From the NCBI GenBank assembly GCA_022701275.1, contig CP031740.1:631001-695000 (forward strand): DNA of 64,000 bases, written 5' to 3'. Positions 56,640 to 64,000 of the stretch are shown piece by piece. A model generated the notes under the pieces. That model made no database searches, was not told the origin of the DNA, and saw nothing but the letters and a program-made list of their open reading frames with translations. The stretch is from Microcoleus vaginatus PCC 9802 (lineage in GTDB: Bacteria; Cyanobacteriota; Cyanobacteriia; Cyanobacteriales; Microcoleaceae). The first letter of the stretch is position 1. The number at the start of each line of letters is the position of its first letter. A program made the translations under genes and the position numbers.

Positions 56640-56740
56640 ACAAAATCTGGCTTTAATACCCCCTTTATTCTTTAGTCTGGGGAAGCGGACTTCGTTTGTG
56701 TACAAAGGTTTCAACCGCCGAGTCTTATAAACTGATTCAT
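56640..56740. repeat. Diverged copy of the 15588-15717 repeat
   Basis: AAATCTGGCTTTAATACCCC, CGGACTTCGTTTG and AGGTTTCAACCGCCGA follow the same order as inside the element at 15588-15717, with substitutions and one missing end. It is a dispersed repeat next to the MITE-like element. Confidence 0.55.
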
Positions 56741-56746
56741 TTTCCC

Positions 56747-57931
56747 TTAAAACATATCTGCGGGATCGGCTGCTTGCAGTTTCCGAGTGGCAATTGCTCC
56801 AGAAATAGTGCACATAATCACGTTCAAAAGTAATACTATAAATGCTCTAAGCAGCGTCATATAAAGGGGTAAATTTGTAGCTGTGCGAGTTAAAGAGTAG
56901 AGTCCGAGAGAGACTCCTACTCCGGGCAAAAAGCCGAGGACAGAAAGAATTAGAGCTTCTTCAAAGACGATGCCGAGTAAATAAACATTGCGGTAGCCCA
57001 TCGCTTTGAAAGTAGCGTATTCTCCCATGTGGTCGCTGACATCGGTTGAGAGAACTTGATAAACAATAATGACACCAACTACAAAACCCATCGCGACGCC
57101 TAAATTAAACACAAAGCCGATCGCAGTATTCTTAGCCCAATAGTTTTTCTCAAAATCGATAAATTCTTGTTTGGTTAGTACCTTGACATCTGGCGGTAAA
57201 TATGATTTCAAAACTTGTTGAACTTCCACGGGGTCAGCACCCGGTTGCAGTTGAATTAATCCGGCATTGACACTCGCGGCGTTTTGTCTGGGAAACAGGC
57301 GCAGGTAATTTTGATCGCTAGTCATCAAAATACCGTCGGCGGCAAAAGATGCTCCAACTGTGAATAAACCGCTGACGTTAATCGTGCGTCGCTCGACCTC
57401 AGCTTTAACGGCTTTTCCTCGATCGATTTGCGCGATCGTTCCTTGGTAATCTCCCCTAGAAGCTCGATCGAACAGCACGGTATCCGGCAATTTAATCGCG
57501 CTCAAATTTTGGTTAACTTCTGGAAGCGCAAACGCAGGCTGATTCGGATTGAAACCGACCACCATCAGCGACGTTTCGCGCCGAGTTTCGGGATTTTTCC
57601 AGTTAGCAATTTTCACGTAAAGCGGCTCGGCTGATTTCACGCCCGGTACGTTCATTGCTTGATACAATCTGCGCCTGGGGAAGGAAGACAAATTAATCAA
57701 ATTTCGCGCTTGGGGGTGAATCAAAACTAAGTCTGTTTGCAAGGCTTGATGCAGCCGCGTATTGCTGGTGTAAAGCGCATTTTGAAAGCCTAACTGCATG
57801 AACATCAAAACGTCAGCAAAGGCAATTCCTGCTACTGCAACCAGCATTCGCCCTTTGTCGTGACTCAGTTGCAGCCATCCGAGGGGAGTTCTGCGTCTTA
57901 ATTGTTGTAAGGGTTGGATGAGTCCAATCAT
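56747..57931 (-). CDS. devC: DevC-type ABC transporter permease
   Basis: The 394-residue protein has an N-terminal helix (about 28-50), a large periplasmic domain (about 55-265) and three C-terminal helices (about 275-390), the MacB/FtsX-type permease plan. TPLGWLQLSHDKGRMLVAVA and SDHMGEYATFKAMGYRNVYL are DevC hallmarks. With devB upstream and devA downstream it forms the exporter. Spacing to devB is 64 bases. Confidence 0.93.
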   Translation of the reverse strand: MIGLIQPLQQLRRRTPLGWLQLSHDKGRMLVAVAGIAFADVLMFMQLGFQNALYTSNTRLHQALQTDLVLIHPQARNLINLSSFPRRRLYQAMNVPGVKSAEPLYVKIANWKNPETRRETSLMVVGFNPNQPAFALPEVNQNLSAIKLPDTVLFDRASRGDYQGTIAQIDRGKAVKAEVERRTINVSGLFTVGASFAADGILMTSDQNYLRLFPRQNAASVNAGLIQLQPGADPVEVQQVLKSYLPPDVKVLTKQEFIDFEKNYWAKNTAIGFVFNLGVAMGFVVGVIIVYQVLSTDVSDHMGEYATFKAMGYRNVYLLGIVFEEALILSVLGFLPGVGVSLGLYSLTRTATNLPLYMTLLRAFIVLLLNVIMCTISGAIATRKLQAADPADMF

Positions 57932-57995
57932 AGGATTTTAGATTTTAGATGTTGGATTTTGGATTGAAGAAAGCGACCCTGCGGTTTAAGTCTTC

Positions 57996-59423
57996 TTAAT
58001 CTTTAATTTCCCCGATCGCCACTTTGACTTGCAAATTGGTTAATCCCGCTACTTTCTGGCTGGAAGGTGCATCCAAACGCACTTTTACTTCCACAATTCG
58101 ACCATCAATATTCGCAGAAGGATCGGTGTTAACAATGTTTTGCCGCTGCACTTGCAAACCAATATGTTCGACAGTTCCGCGCAATTCGCCGGTCAAAGCA
58201 TCGCTAGTAATTTTGGCGGTTTGTCCGAGGCGTACTTTGTCCACATCGCTTTCGTAGATTTCCGCAACAGCTAGCATCTCGCGAGTTTGTCCCAGTTCGA
58301 CAATGCCGTCGTTTCCTACCCTTTCCCCCGGATGCGTGTGAATTTTCAGGACTTGGGCGTCTCTGGGAGCACGGATGTAAGCTAGATCCAGATTGGCTTT
58401 GGCGCCTTTGGCTGCTGAAGTGGCGGAACTGACTTCGGCGGCGGCTGCTGCTATGTCAACGGGACGCACTTCGGCGATGCGATCGAGATTTGCCACGGCT
58501 TCATTAATCTGCTGTTGTCGAGATTCCTGAATTTGGCTGAGTTTGGCTTGCGCTTCGTTAATTTGTTGTTGGCGGGATTGCTGAATTTGGTTGAGTTTGG
58601 CTTGGGCTTCGTTAATCTGCTGTTGGCGGGATTGCTGAATTTGATTCAGTTTTGCCTTTCCTTCGTTGAGTTGCTGTTGAGTTGTTTCGGCGGCGAGGCT
58701 TTTGCTGTCGCTGGTGGAAGCAGAGATTGCTCCTTGTTGATACAGTTGCGAGTACCGCTGATCCTCGCTTCTGGCGTTGCGGAGTTCGGCTTGTAGGCGG
58801 GCAATTGCGGCTTTTTGGGTTTGAATTTCCCCTTGCTGTTCGGCCCTGATGCGAGCAATTGTGGCTTCTTGCGCTGCGATTTCGGTGCTGCGATCGACTT
58901 CTAGGCGCGCAACGATCGCCTGTTGCGCTGCGATCTCGTTGCTGCGATCGGCGGATAAACGGCTAATAGTCGCTTTTTGGGCTTGGATTTCGCCGTTTTT
59001 GGCTCCAGCTTTGACTTTCGCTAGGTTTGCCTCGGCGACGCGCACTTGTTCTTGAGCTTGTTCGAGGGCGGCTTGCAGGCGATCGCGACTGTCCAAAATT
59101 GCGATCGCCTGACCTGTTTTCACCCTGTCTCCCTCTTTAACTAAGAGTCGATCGATCCGGTTCCCTTCCGCCGCACCGGAGGCGGAGACTTTAATTACTT
59201 CTCCTCTGGGTTCGAGTCGCCCCAAGGCTGTAACTCGGGTTAATTGGGATGCTGCGACGGCGGCTGCTGCTGCTACTGCGTTGGGATCGGGTATGCGCGA
59301 TCGCCAGATGGTGTACCCTGTGGTTCCCCCTGCCGCCAGGGTTGCTACTGCTGCCACAGCTAGGAGTTGTTTAACTAGGGATGGATTTGAGGATAAGCCG
59401 TCGGCTGTTGCTCGGTGTACCAT
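57996..59423 (-). CDS. devB: DevB-type membrane-fusion (HlyD-like) adaptor
   Basis: From the ATG at 59423, which has GAGGTG five bases upstream, the protein is about 475 residues; an ATG at 59438 lacks this site. It has one membrane anchor (about 15-40), biotinyl-lipoyl halves (RVKTGQAIAILDSRD and the later YIRAPRDAQVLKIHTHPGE) and a very long coiled-coil hairpin. Part of the hairpin is made of a tandem unit, INEAQAKLNQIQQSRQQQ, repeated about three times. It bridges DevAC to an outer-membrane channel. It is divergent from the tetR gene across a short operator region. Confidence 0.9.
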   Translation of the reverse strand: MVHRATADGLSSNPSLVKQLLAVAAVATLAAGGTTGYTIWRSRIPDPNAVAAAAAVAASQLTRVTALGRLEPRGEVIKVSASGAAEGNRIDRLLVKEGDRVKTGQAIAILDSRDRLQAALEQAQEQVRVAEANLAKVKAGAKNGEIQAQKATISRLSADRSNEIAAQQAIVARLEVDRSTEIAAQEATIARIRAEQQGEIQTQKAAIARLQAELRNARSEDQRYSQLYQQGAISASTSDSKSLAAETTQQQLNEGKAKLNQIQQSRQQQINEAQAKLNQIQQSRQQQINEAQAKLSQIQESRQQQINEAVANLDRIAEVRPVDIAAAAAEVSSATSAAKGAKANLDLAYIRAPRDAQVLKIHTHPGERVGNDGIVELGQTREMLAVAEIYESDVDKVRLGQTAKITSDALTGELRGTVEHIGLQVQRQNIVNTDPSANIDGRIVEVKVRLDAPSSQKVAGLTNLQVKVAIGEIKD

Positions 59424-59451
59424 GACACACCTCATCATTTAGGTTGATAAA

Positions 59452-59493
59452 ACTAAACGGTTTAGTTCTAAATTAAATACTAAACCGTTCAGT
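59452..59493. promoter_or_regulatory. Two TetR-type operators between devB and tetR
   Basis: ACTAAAC-G-GTTTAGT (59452-59466) is a perfect palindrome, and ACTAAAC-C-GTTCAGT (59479-59493) is an imperfect second copy, 27 bases apart centre to centre. They lie between the divergent devB and tetR start codons. This is the expected layout for TetR autoregulation and control of the exporter. Confidence 0.8.
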
Positions 59494-59536
59494 ATAATGA
59501 TGTCAAGACCCGAAGCAAGAATTACAAAGACAAGCG

Positions 59537-60148
59537 ATGGCCAGGACAAAACCCAGCGAACCAGACAGCGCCGCAGCAAGTGACAAAACCGAGCAAATCC
59601 TGCAAGGTGCGATGCAAGAATTTTTAACCCACGGCTACGCGGGGACGAGTATGGACAAGGTAGCGAAGACGGGAGGAGTTTCCAAAGCCACGGTTTACAG
59701 CTATTTTGCAGATAAAGAAGGATTATTCGTTGCCTTGGTACAGCGGCTGGCGCAAAAAAAAGTCCATTTTACAGTTCTGGATGAAGAACCGGCCGTAGCG
59801 CTGCGATTCGTTGCCACAACTCTATTAGAGCAGGTGACGCAGGAACCTGAATTCCTCAATTTTGTGAGGTTAGTGATTGCGGAGTCAGGGCGTTTTCCCC
59901 AGCTAGCGCAGACTTTTGTGAAAAACTTAGCTAAACCGGGTATTGAGCGGCTTACTCAATATTTCGCATCGCATCCAGAGTTAAAATTGCCAGATCCGGA
60001 GGCAACGGCGCGGATTTTTATTGGATCGCTGGTATATTTCCAATTAACGCAGCATATGATGCACGGCAAAGATATTATCCCAATGGAGCGCGATCGACTG
60101 ATCGACGGTCTGCTGCACTTGATTTTATCCGCGCAGTCCAATTCCTAA
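59537..60148 (+). CDS. TetR-family regulator of the adjacent devBCA operon
   Basis: The 203-residue protein has an N-terminal HTH (about 18-65: EQILQGAMQEFLTHGYAGTS, then VSKATVYSYFADKEGLF) and a helical ligand-binding domain of the TetR type. Divergent placement with devB and two palindromes between them indicate that it represses the exporter and itself until a ligand binds. Ligand unknown. Confidence 0.92.
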   Translation: MARTKPSEPDSAAASDKTEQILQGAMQEFLTHGYAGTSMDKVAKTGGVSKATVYSYFADKEGLFVALVQRLAQKKVHFTVLDEEPAVALRFVATTLLEQVTQEPEFLNFVRLVIAESGRFPQLAQTFVKNLAKPGIERLTQYFASHPELKLPDPEATARIFIGSLVYFQLTQHMMHGKDIIPMERDRLIDGLLHLILSAQSNS

Positions 60149-60234
60149 GTGCGATCGACAGAATTTAGGAATTTTATTTGAGAACGATCGCAGCCATAAA
60201 GAGTGAGATCCCTTTATGGCTGCGATCGCAGGTT

Positions 60235-61395
60235 TTAGTCAGGTGTTTTTCCTAACCTGTCCCTTAATTCCTCAGCCGATAACTGTGGCAATTGTTCTAC
60301 AAACAATGTCAATTCTGCCACAGGCAAGACCAATAAATTAGTAACGGCTGTAGGCAGAAGATCGCCCAATTCAGGCGATCGCATTTGCAACGCACTTTCA
60401 GCTAACAACTTCACTGCTTGTTCCCGCCCAGCTTCATCGACTGTCAGCATCGATATTGCCAGCAACAGCACTGTAAATTCCGCCGCCGCCAACTTGGATA
60501 TTGGAGAGAGAAAAACCGTCATTTTGGGGCTTACTTCTCCAAATCTGACTTGCAGAAAGTTTTCTAAGATTAAGCGCTGTTGTTCTTGTCTGCCTCGTTC
60601 TAGTCCTTGTTCTAGTCCTCGTTCTAATCCTTGTTCTAGTCCTTGTTCTAGTCCTTGTTCTAGTCCTTCTTCTCTAGCTTGTTGCTGTGCGGCTTGTATT
60701 TGTTCTTGAAAAAGTGGTGCAATGGCCATAATTAACTCCCGCTCTTCTGGCTCTAATTCTTGTGGCGCATCGGTTACTAAAGTTGACTGTAACCGATACA
60801 GCAATTCTAGCGCGATAATTCGCAACGGATCGTCTGTTGCTAAAGCGCTTAATTGGGAAATAGCCCTTTGCTGCACTCCCCCTTTGCCCAAAATCCTCAA
60901 CCACAGAGTTTCTGGAGTTTCTGGCAACTGGTGAATCGCCACAATTGCAGTTCGCAAAGATTCACCCAAAAAATAAATTCCCTGCATCCAATTCTCTGTG
61001 TCTGGTATCGCATTAAAGCTATCTACCAATGCTTTCGATGCTGTGGGCATCAAAATCCACAGTTTGGGTAACTGAGCGTCATCATAGCGAGTATTTTCTC
61101 TTCTAAATTTTCGCTCCAATTCACCTCGCACGTCCAATAACTTGCCCAGACAGCTACAAATTTCGCTGACGTTGGCCGGATTGCGAAACGGTTCAAAAAT
61201 TGCAGTTGTGCTTGCCATTTTTCCCAACAATCCCAGGGTTTCTGAGTATTCGGGAATTGCGGTGCTGGGAGTGAAATAAACATCGATTTCTCGGACTTCG
61301 GAAGTGACATCGCGGCCGATATTCACCGTTCCGATCGGGGACAGCAATTCTTCCAGAAATTCTTTGGCAAAGCGATCGTGAATAAATCGCGTCAT
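60235..61395 (-). CDS. Cyanobacterial protein with tandem LEQG repeat
   Basis: From ATG 61395 (MTRFIHDRFAKEFLEELLSP) the protein is about 386 residues; an upstream ATG at 61413 overlaps the MscS gene. The N-terminal domain with SEVREIDVYFTP resembles PD-(D/E)XK-like transposase-related (Rpn/DUF4351-type) proteins common in cyanobacteria, although its catalytic residues are not clear. The middle holds a tandem G-L-E-Q repeat (EGLEQGLEQGLEQGLERG...) of about eight units, encoded by 12-base units at 60597-60666. The C-terminal part is leucine-rich. Function unknown. Confidence 0.65.
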   Translation of the reverse strand: MTRFIHDRFAKEFLEELLSPIGTVNIGRDVTSEVREIDVYFTPSTAIPEYSETLGLLGKMASTTAIFEPFRNPANVSEICSCLGKLLDVRGELERKFRRENTRYDDAQLPKLWILMPTASKALVDSFNAIPDTENWMQGIYFLGESLRTAIVAIHQLPETPETLWLRILGKGGVQQRAISQLSALATDDPLRIIALELLYRLQSTLVTDAPQELEPEERELIMAIAPLFQEQIQAAQQQAREEGLEQGLEQGLEQGLERGLEQGLERGRQEQQRLILENFLQVRFGEVSPKMTVFLSPISKLAAAEFTVLLLAISMLTVDEAGREQAVKLLAESALQMRSPELGDLLPTAVTNLLVLPVAELTLFVEQLPQLSAEELRDRLGKTPD

Positions 61396-61405
61396 ATAAA
61401 TTATT

Positions 61406-62881
61406 TCAAACACTAAATAGATTTTTTAACCGTTTTCTCACCCATTCTACAGGATTTTCCTCCTCTTCTGCGGCATCTACTAATTCCATTTCTCGCAATA
61501 ATTGCTGTCTTTCGCTTAGTTCTTCTTTGTGTTTGACTATTTCTTTAATAATCTGTTCAGATAAATCAGGTCGTTCAGTTAAAACTTTTTGGAAACCTTC
61601 TTTATTGATAGCAAACAAAATTGTTTCTTCCAAAGCTCTCACTGAAGCAGTTCTGGGGATTCCCAACATCAAAGAAAGTTCCCCAAAAAACTGACCCGTA
61701 CCCAGGTTATTCAGGTGTTTGTCAATAGCTTGTACAAAAACTTCTACTGAACCTGAAAGAATCATGTAAAAAGCATCTCCCGGGTCGTTTTCATGAAACA
61801 AATATTCTTGCGATCGCAGCCGTTTCCGGTATCCAACTTCAATCAATTGCCGCAATTCAAGATCCGTCAGATTTTCAAAGTATTCCACCTCTCGCAGCAA
61901 ACAGCTAAGGGACGATAGCTTTTTCATTTCCTCTCCAAAAATAGGCATCTTTTGCTTTTTTTCAGAGGAAGTCTTCCTGATGTCAATTGCCGTTTCTTTT
62001 GGGTTGAACATTGACAACAGAACTTCGGGATTTTTCAAATAAATTTCTCTGTTATTGAAGGGGAAGTCGATTTTATGCTGGCGGAAATTGTATTCAATGG
62101 CAAAATTCAAAGAACTTTTAATTACTTCTCTTTCAATCGGCCTATCCGTCCAAACTAAAAGTTCAAATTTAAAACTATCATCACCAAACTCGACAAACAA
62201 TACTTTCGGATTCGGTTCGTATAAAACTCCCGCTTCCGCGTAAGCAATATTTAACAGAGTTTCTGTCACTAACAGCGGGTTACTATTCTCCGCTACTTCT
62301 ACGGGAACTCGCAGACAGAGTAGGGAGTTTTCGTAACTCCAGTTAACAATTTTGTTGCTAATCATGTTGCTGTTGGGAACTATGACGCTGGAGTCCTCAG
62401 TGGTTTGGAGGATGGTCGATCGAATGGAGATTTTTTTGACGATTCCCATTAATCCTTCTAATTCCACGAAGTCTCCGACTTTCACGGGTCTGTCTAAAAG
62501 CAGCGTTAAGCCGCTGACAAAATTAGTTGTTAAATCTTGGATGCCAAAGCCAATTCCGACTCCCAGCCCCCCCGCAACTACTGCAAAAGAAGCGAGGTTG
62601 AAGCCGATGCTTTGGATGGCGACTATCACCCCCAAAGCTACTATTAAATACCCAATAATAACTGCAATAGCTTCCCGGTTCCCCTCGTCAATTCCCAGTT
62701 TGACAAGCAAGTTTTCCTTAAGAAAGTTCGTAAAAGAGCGTGCTATGACAAGGATAGCCATGAACAATACAATCAGTTCCCCAAGTGACTGCAGCGATAC
62801 AGGGTTTTCACCTATTTTAAATAGGGTCGCTGTAAAAACTTGGATAATTTTAAGCAATAATTCTTCGGGTATTGTATTCAA
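61406..62881 (-). CDS. MscS mechanosensitive channel with C-terminal cyclic-nucleotide-binding domain
   Basis: The 491-residue protein has three or so membrane helices (about 30-50, 70-92 and 95-122), the pore-lining helix being the Gly/Ala-rich FAVVAGGLGVGIGFGIQDLT, then the MscS beta domain (VGDFVELEGLMGIVKKISIR) and a cytoplasmic C-terminal part. A cyclic-nucleotide-binding domain lies at about 345-455, with FHENDPGDAFYMILSGSVEV, FFGELSLMLGIPRTASVRAL and the phosphate-binding cassette Glu. This combination is known in cyanobacteria and suggests gating by cAMP or cGMP as well as by tension. It converts to the LEQG gene 11 bases downstream. Confidence 0.9.
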   Translation of the reverse strand: MNTIPEELLLKIIQVFTATLFKIGENPVSLQSLGELIVLFMAILVIARSFTNFLKENLLVKLGIDEGNREAIAVIIGYLIVALGVIVAIQSIGFNLASFAVVAGGLGVGIGFGIQDLTTNFVSGLTLLLDRPVKVGDFVELEGLMGIVKKISIRSTILQTTEDSSVIVPNSNMISNKIVNWSYENSLLCLRVPVEVAENSNPLLVTETLLNIAYAEAGVLYEPNPKVLFVEFGDDSFKFELLVWTDRPIEREVIKSSLNFAIEYNFRQHKIDFPFNNREIYLKNPEVLLSMFNPKETAIDIRKTSSEKKQKMPIFGEEMKKLSSLSCLLREVEYFENLTDLELRQLIEVGYRKRLRSQEYLFHENDPGDAFYMILSGSVEVFVQAIDKHLNNLGTGQFFGELSLMLGIPRTASVRALEETILFAINKEGFQKVLTERPDLSEQIIKEIVKHKEELSERQQLLREMELVDAAEEEENPVEWVRKRLKNLFSV

Positions 62882-63916
62882 GTTAAATCCACAAAGTAAT
62901 GTTTTTTTAAGTTTTTAAGCAGATGGGAGTAAGGAATAAAAAATTTTACTTACCCGTCTAAAAATTAAGGCATACAGTCGTTATTACGAAAAATTAATGT
63001 GTTTTTACGCTCGTAAAAAACTTAATTTCTTACATAAATATGTCGTTATTCAGACTAAGCCGTTATCCGTCTTGCCAATTTCTCGGATATTGGGATATAT
63101 TGTCTTCCCCGGCCTGCGGTGAGTGTGCCACTTTTTCGCACTAGCGGAATCATCTATTATTGAGGTCAACCCTCTACTAACTTTAGTCAACGTTAACACT
63201 CTGGGATTTTATCATACTTTCCGCTGATTTGTTATTGAGTTTCCGTTATAAACTTAAGCAGGAATTATTCAATGCCTATTTAAGTGGACAACTCAAATAT
63301 CCTAGTATTACAATGAGTTTAGCTGGTAGGAGAGATATTGCTATCACTGTGCCAGTTGCGTCTCTATTCTGTATATCTAAGAATATCTAACTGAAAATTT
63401 AACGGATCTAGCTAAAATTGAGAACGTTCCCAGAATACTTGGCATTCTAGCGACCTTGCAGACAAATTAAAACTTAATTGCATTTGTCAATCAGTAAAAT
63501 TACTGAAAATACTGCTTGTTGAGGAGTGGAAAATTCGCGATTTGGGGGTTACTGGGCATAAATAGGGCGATCGCCATGATTCCTCGATCGCCCCAATCTA
63601 AGTTCTCCACCCCCAATCTGAGTAAATGCTGAGCATAATTGCTGATTGACAAACGCTTCCCTAGCTTATGTTGTCACCAATGTTCTACCCATAGGATTGA
63701 TTAGGAATAGAATTGATGAGCAACAGAACTGCTTGGCGATACATCCGAAGAATTAACAGAAATATTGTCGCCAGGGATACATATATCGCCGATTGAAAAC
63801 CTAATGGTCGCCCTACTGAACGTTTTATTCAGTACCCAAATATGAGAAAACGAAAACCTTGCGATCGCGCAATGGGACAGAAGTTCTAGAATTATAGCTG
63901 AAATGCACGATTTAAC
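62882..63916. other. 1-kb non-coding end of window
   Basis: No open frame here has coding character. A small hairpin, GGGCGATCG and CGATCGCCC (63565-63593), is made of HIP1 half sites. The region probably holds promoters for the divergent MscS gene and for the gene starting at 63917. Confidence 0.4.
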
Positions 63917-64000
63917 ATGAGCAAATTCCCACCAGAGAAAACCCAACCACCACAGCAAGAGAGCACAACAGCACAGGCATTGCGACAGGCTCAATTCGAC
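63917..64000 (+). CDS. N-terminal fragment of an unidentified gene (runs off window)
   Basis: An ATG at 63917 opens a frame of 28 codons, MSKFPPEKTQPPQQESTTAQ and then ALRQAQFD, that continues to the window edge. The Pro/Gln/Thr-rich start looks like an unstructured N-terminus. No ribosome site is clear, and the family cannot be told from this piece. Confidence 0.4.
   Translation, partial: MSKFPPEKTQPPQQESTTAQALRQAQFD

Overview
The window reads as chromosomal DNA of a filamentous, non-heterocystous cyanobacterium of the Oscillatoriales (Microcoleus/Oscillatoria-like). The evidence is the dense GCGATCGC (HIP1) octamers, many small dispersed palindromic repeats, an hpsL-type hormogonium-polysaccharide gene, DevBCA-type export genes, and several cyanobacteria-specific families (DUF1400, DUF4079). 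The taxon is an inference; there is no rRNA or tRNA gene to anchor it.

Layout. 1-3.4 kb: the end of a succinyl-CoA synthetase alpha gene, a DUF1400 lipoprotein-like gene, and hpsL behind a polypyrimidine tract. 3.5-8.3 kb: a minus-strand set (TolB-like propeller, small coiled-coil protein, ParA ATPase, PD-(D/E)XK nuclease-like protein) facing an HTH-TPR gene across a repeat-rich promoter. 8.3-13 kb: toxin-antitoxin debris. A YoeB-type toxin is frameshifted and its antitoxin is split by an IS630 copy; then come typA, a HigB/HigA-type pair with a decayed duplicate, and a small Xre regulator. 13.2-20.5 kb: mostly housekeeping and envelope genes (VanY-type peptidase, coaD, acyltransferase, glycosyltransferase, methyltransferase, hydrolase). 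20.6-26.1 kb: a minus-strand polysaccharide cluster (WecG/TagA transferase, O-antigen-ligase-like protein, two paralogous GT4 enzymes). 27.1-29.4 kb: a heavily decayed sensor kinase. 29.4-38.2 kb: CPBP protease, an Hsp70-like gene whose 3' end is duplicated around a gene resembling plant pathogen-related proteins, a YwqG-like gene, an L,D-transpeptidase, a KDPG aldolase and ftsH. 38.7-47.0 kb: one 8.2-kb gene for a 2742-residue protein that strings together two methyltransferase-like domains, four or more glycosyltransferase domains and four copies of an uncharacterised repeat. 47-49 kb: an AbiJ-like defence candidate and a MazEF-type pair. 49-64 kb: membrane proteins, a GT4 enzyme, an integrase-SAM/lysozyme fusion, a tetR-devBCA exporter locus with visible operators, and an MscS channel with a cyclic-nucleotide-binding domain.

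How the genes fit together. The dominant theme is the cell surface: polysaccharide polymerisation (hpsL and the O-antigen-ligase-like gene), glycosyl transfer (at least seven proteins), peptidoglycan trimming (VanY-like, YkuD-like, muramidase fusion) and DevBCA export. The second theme is mobile or defensive: three toxin-antitoxin loci, one dismantled, an AbiJ-like protein, a ParA/nuclease group, an IS630 element and several MITE-like repeats. The best reconstructed event is the IS630 insertion into codon 7 of the antitoxin gene. The TA target duplication and reading frame can be restored on paper, and the partner toxin carries a one-base frameshift, consistent with the pair having been dismantled together.
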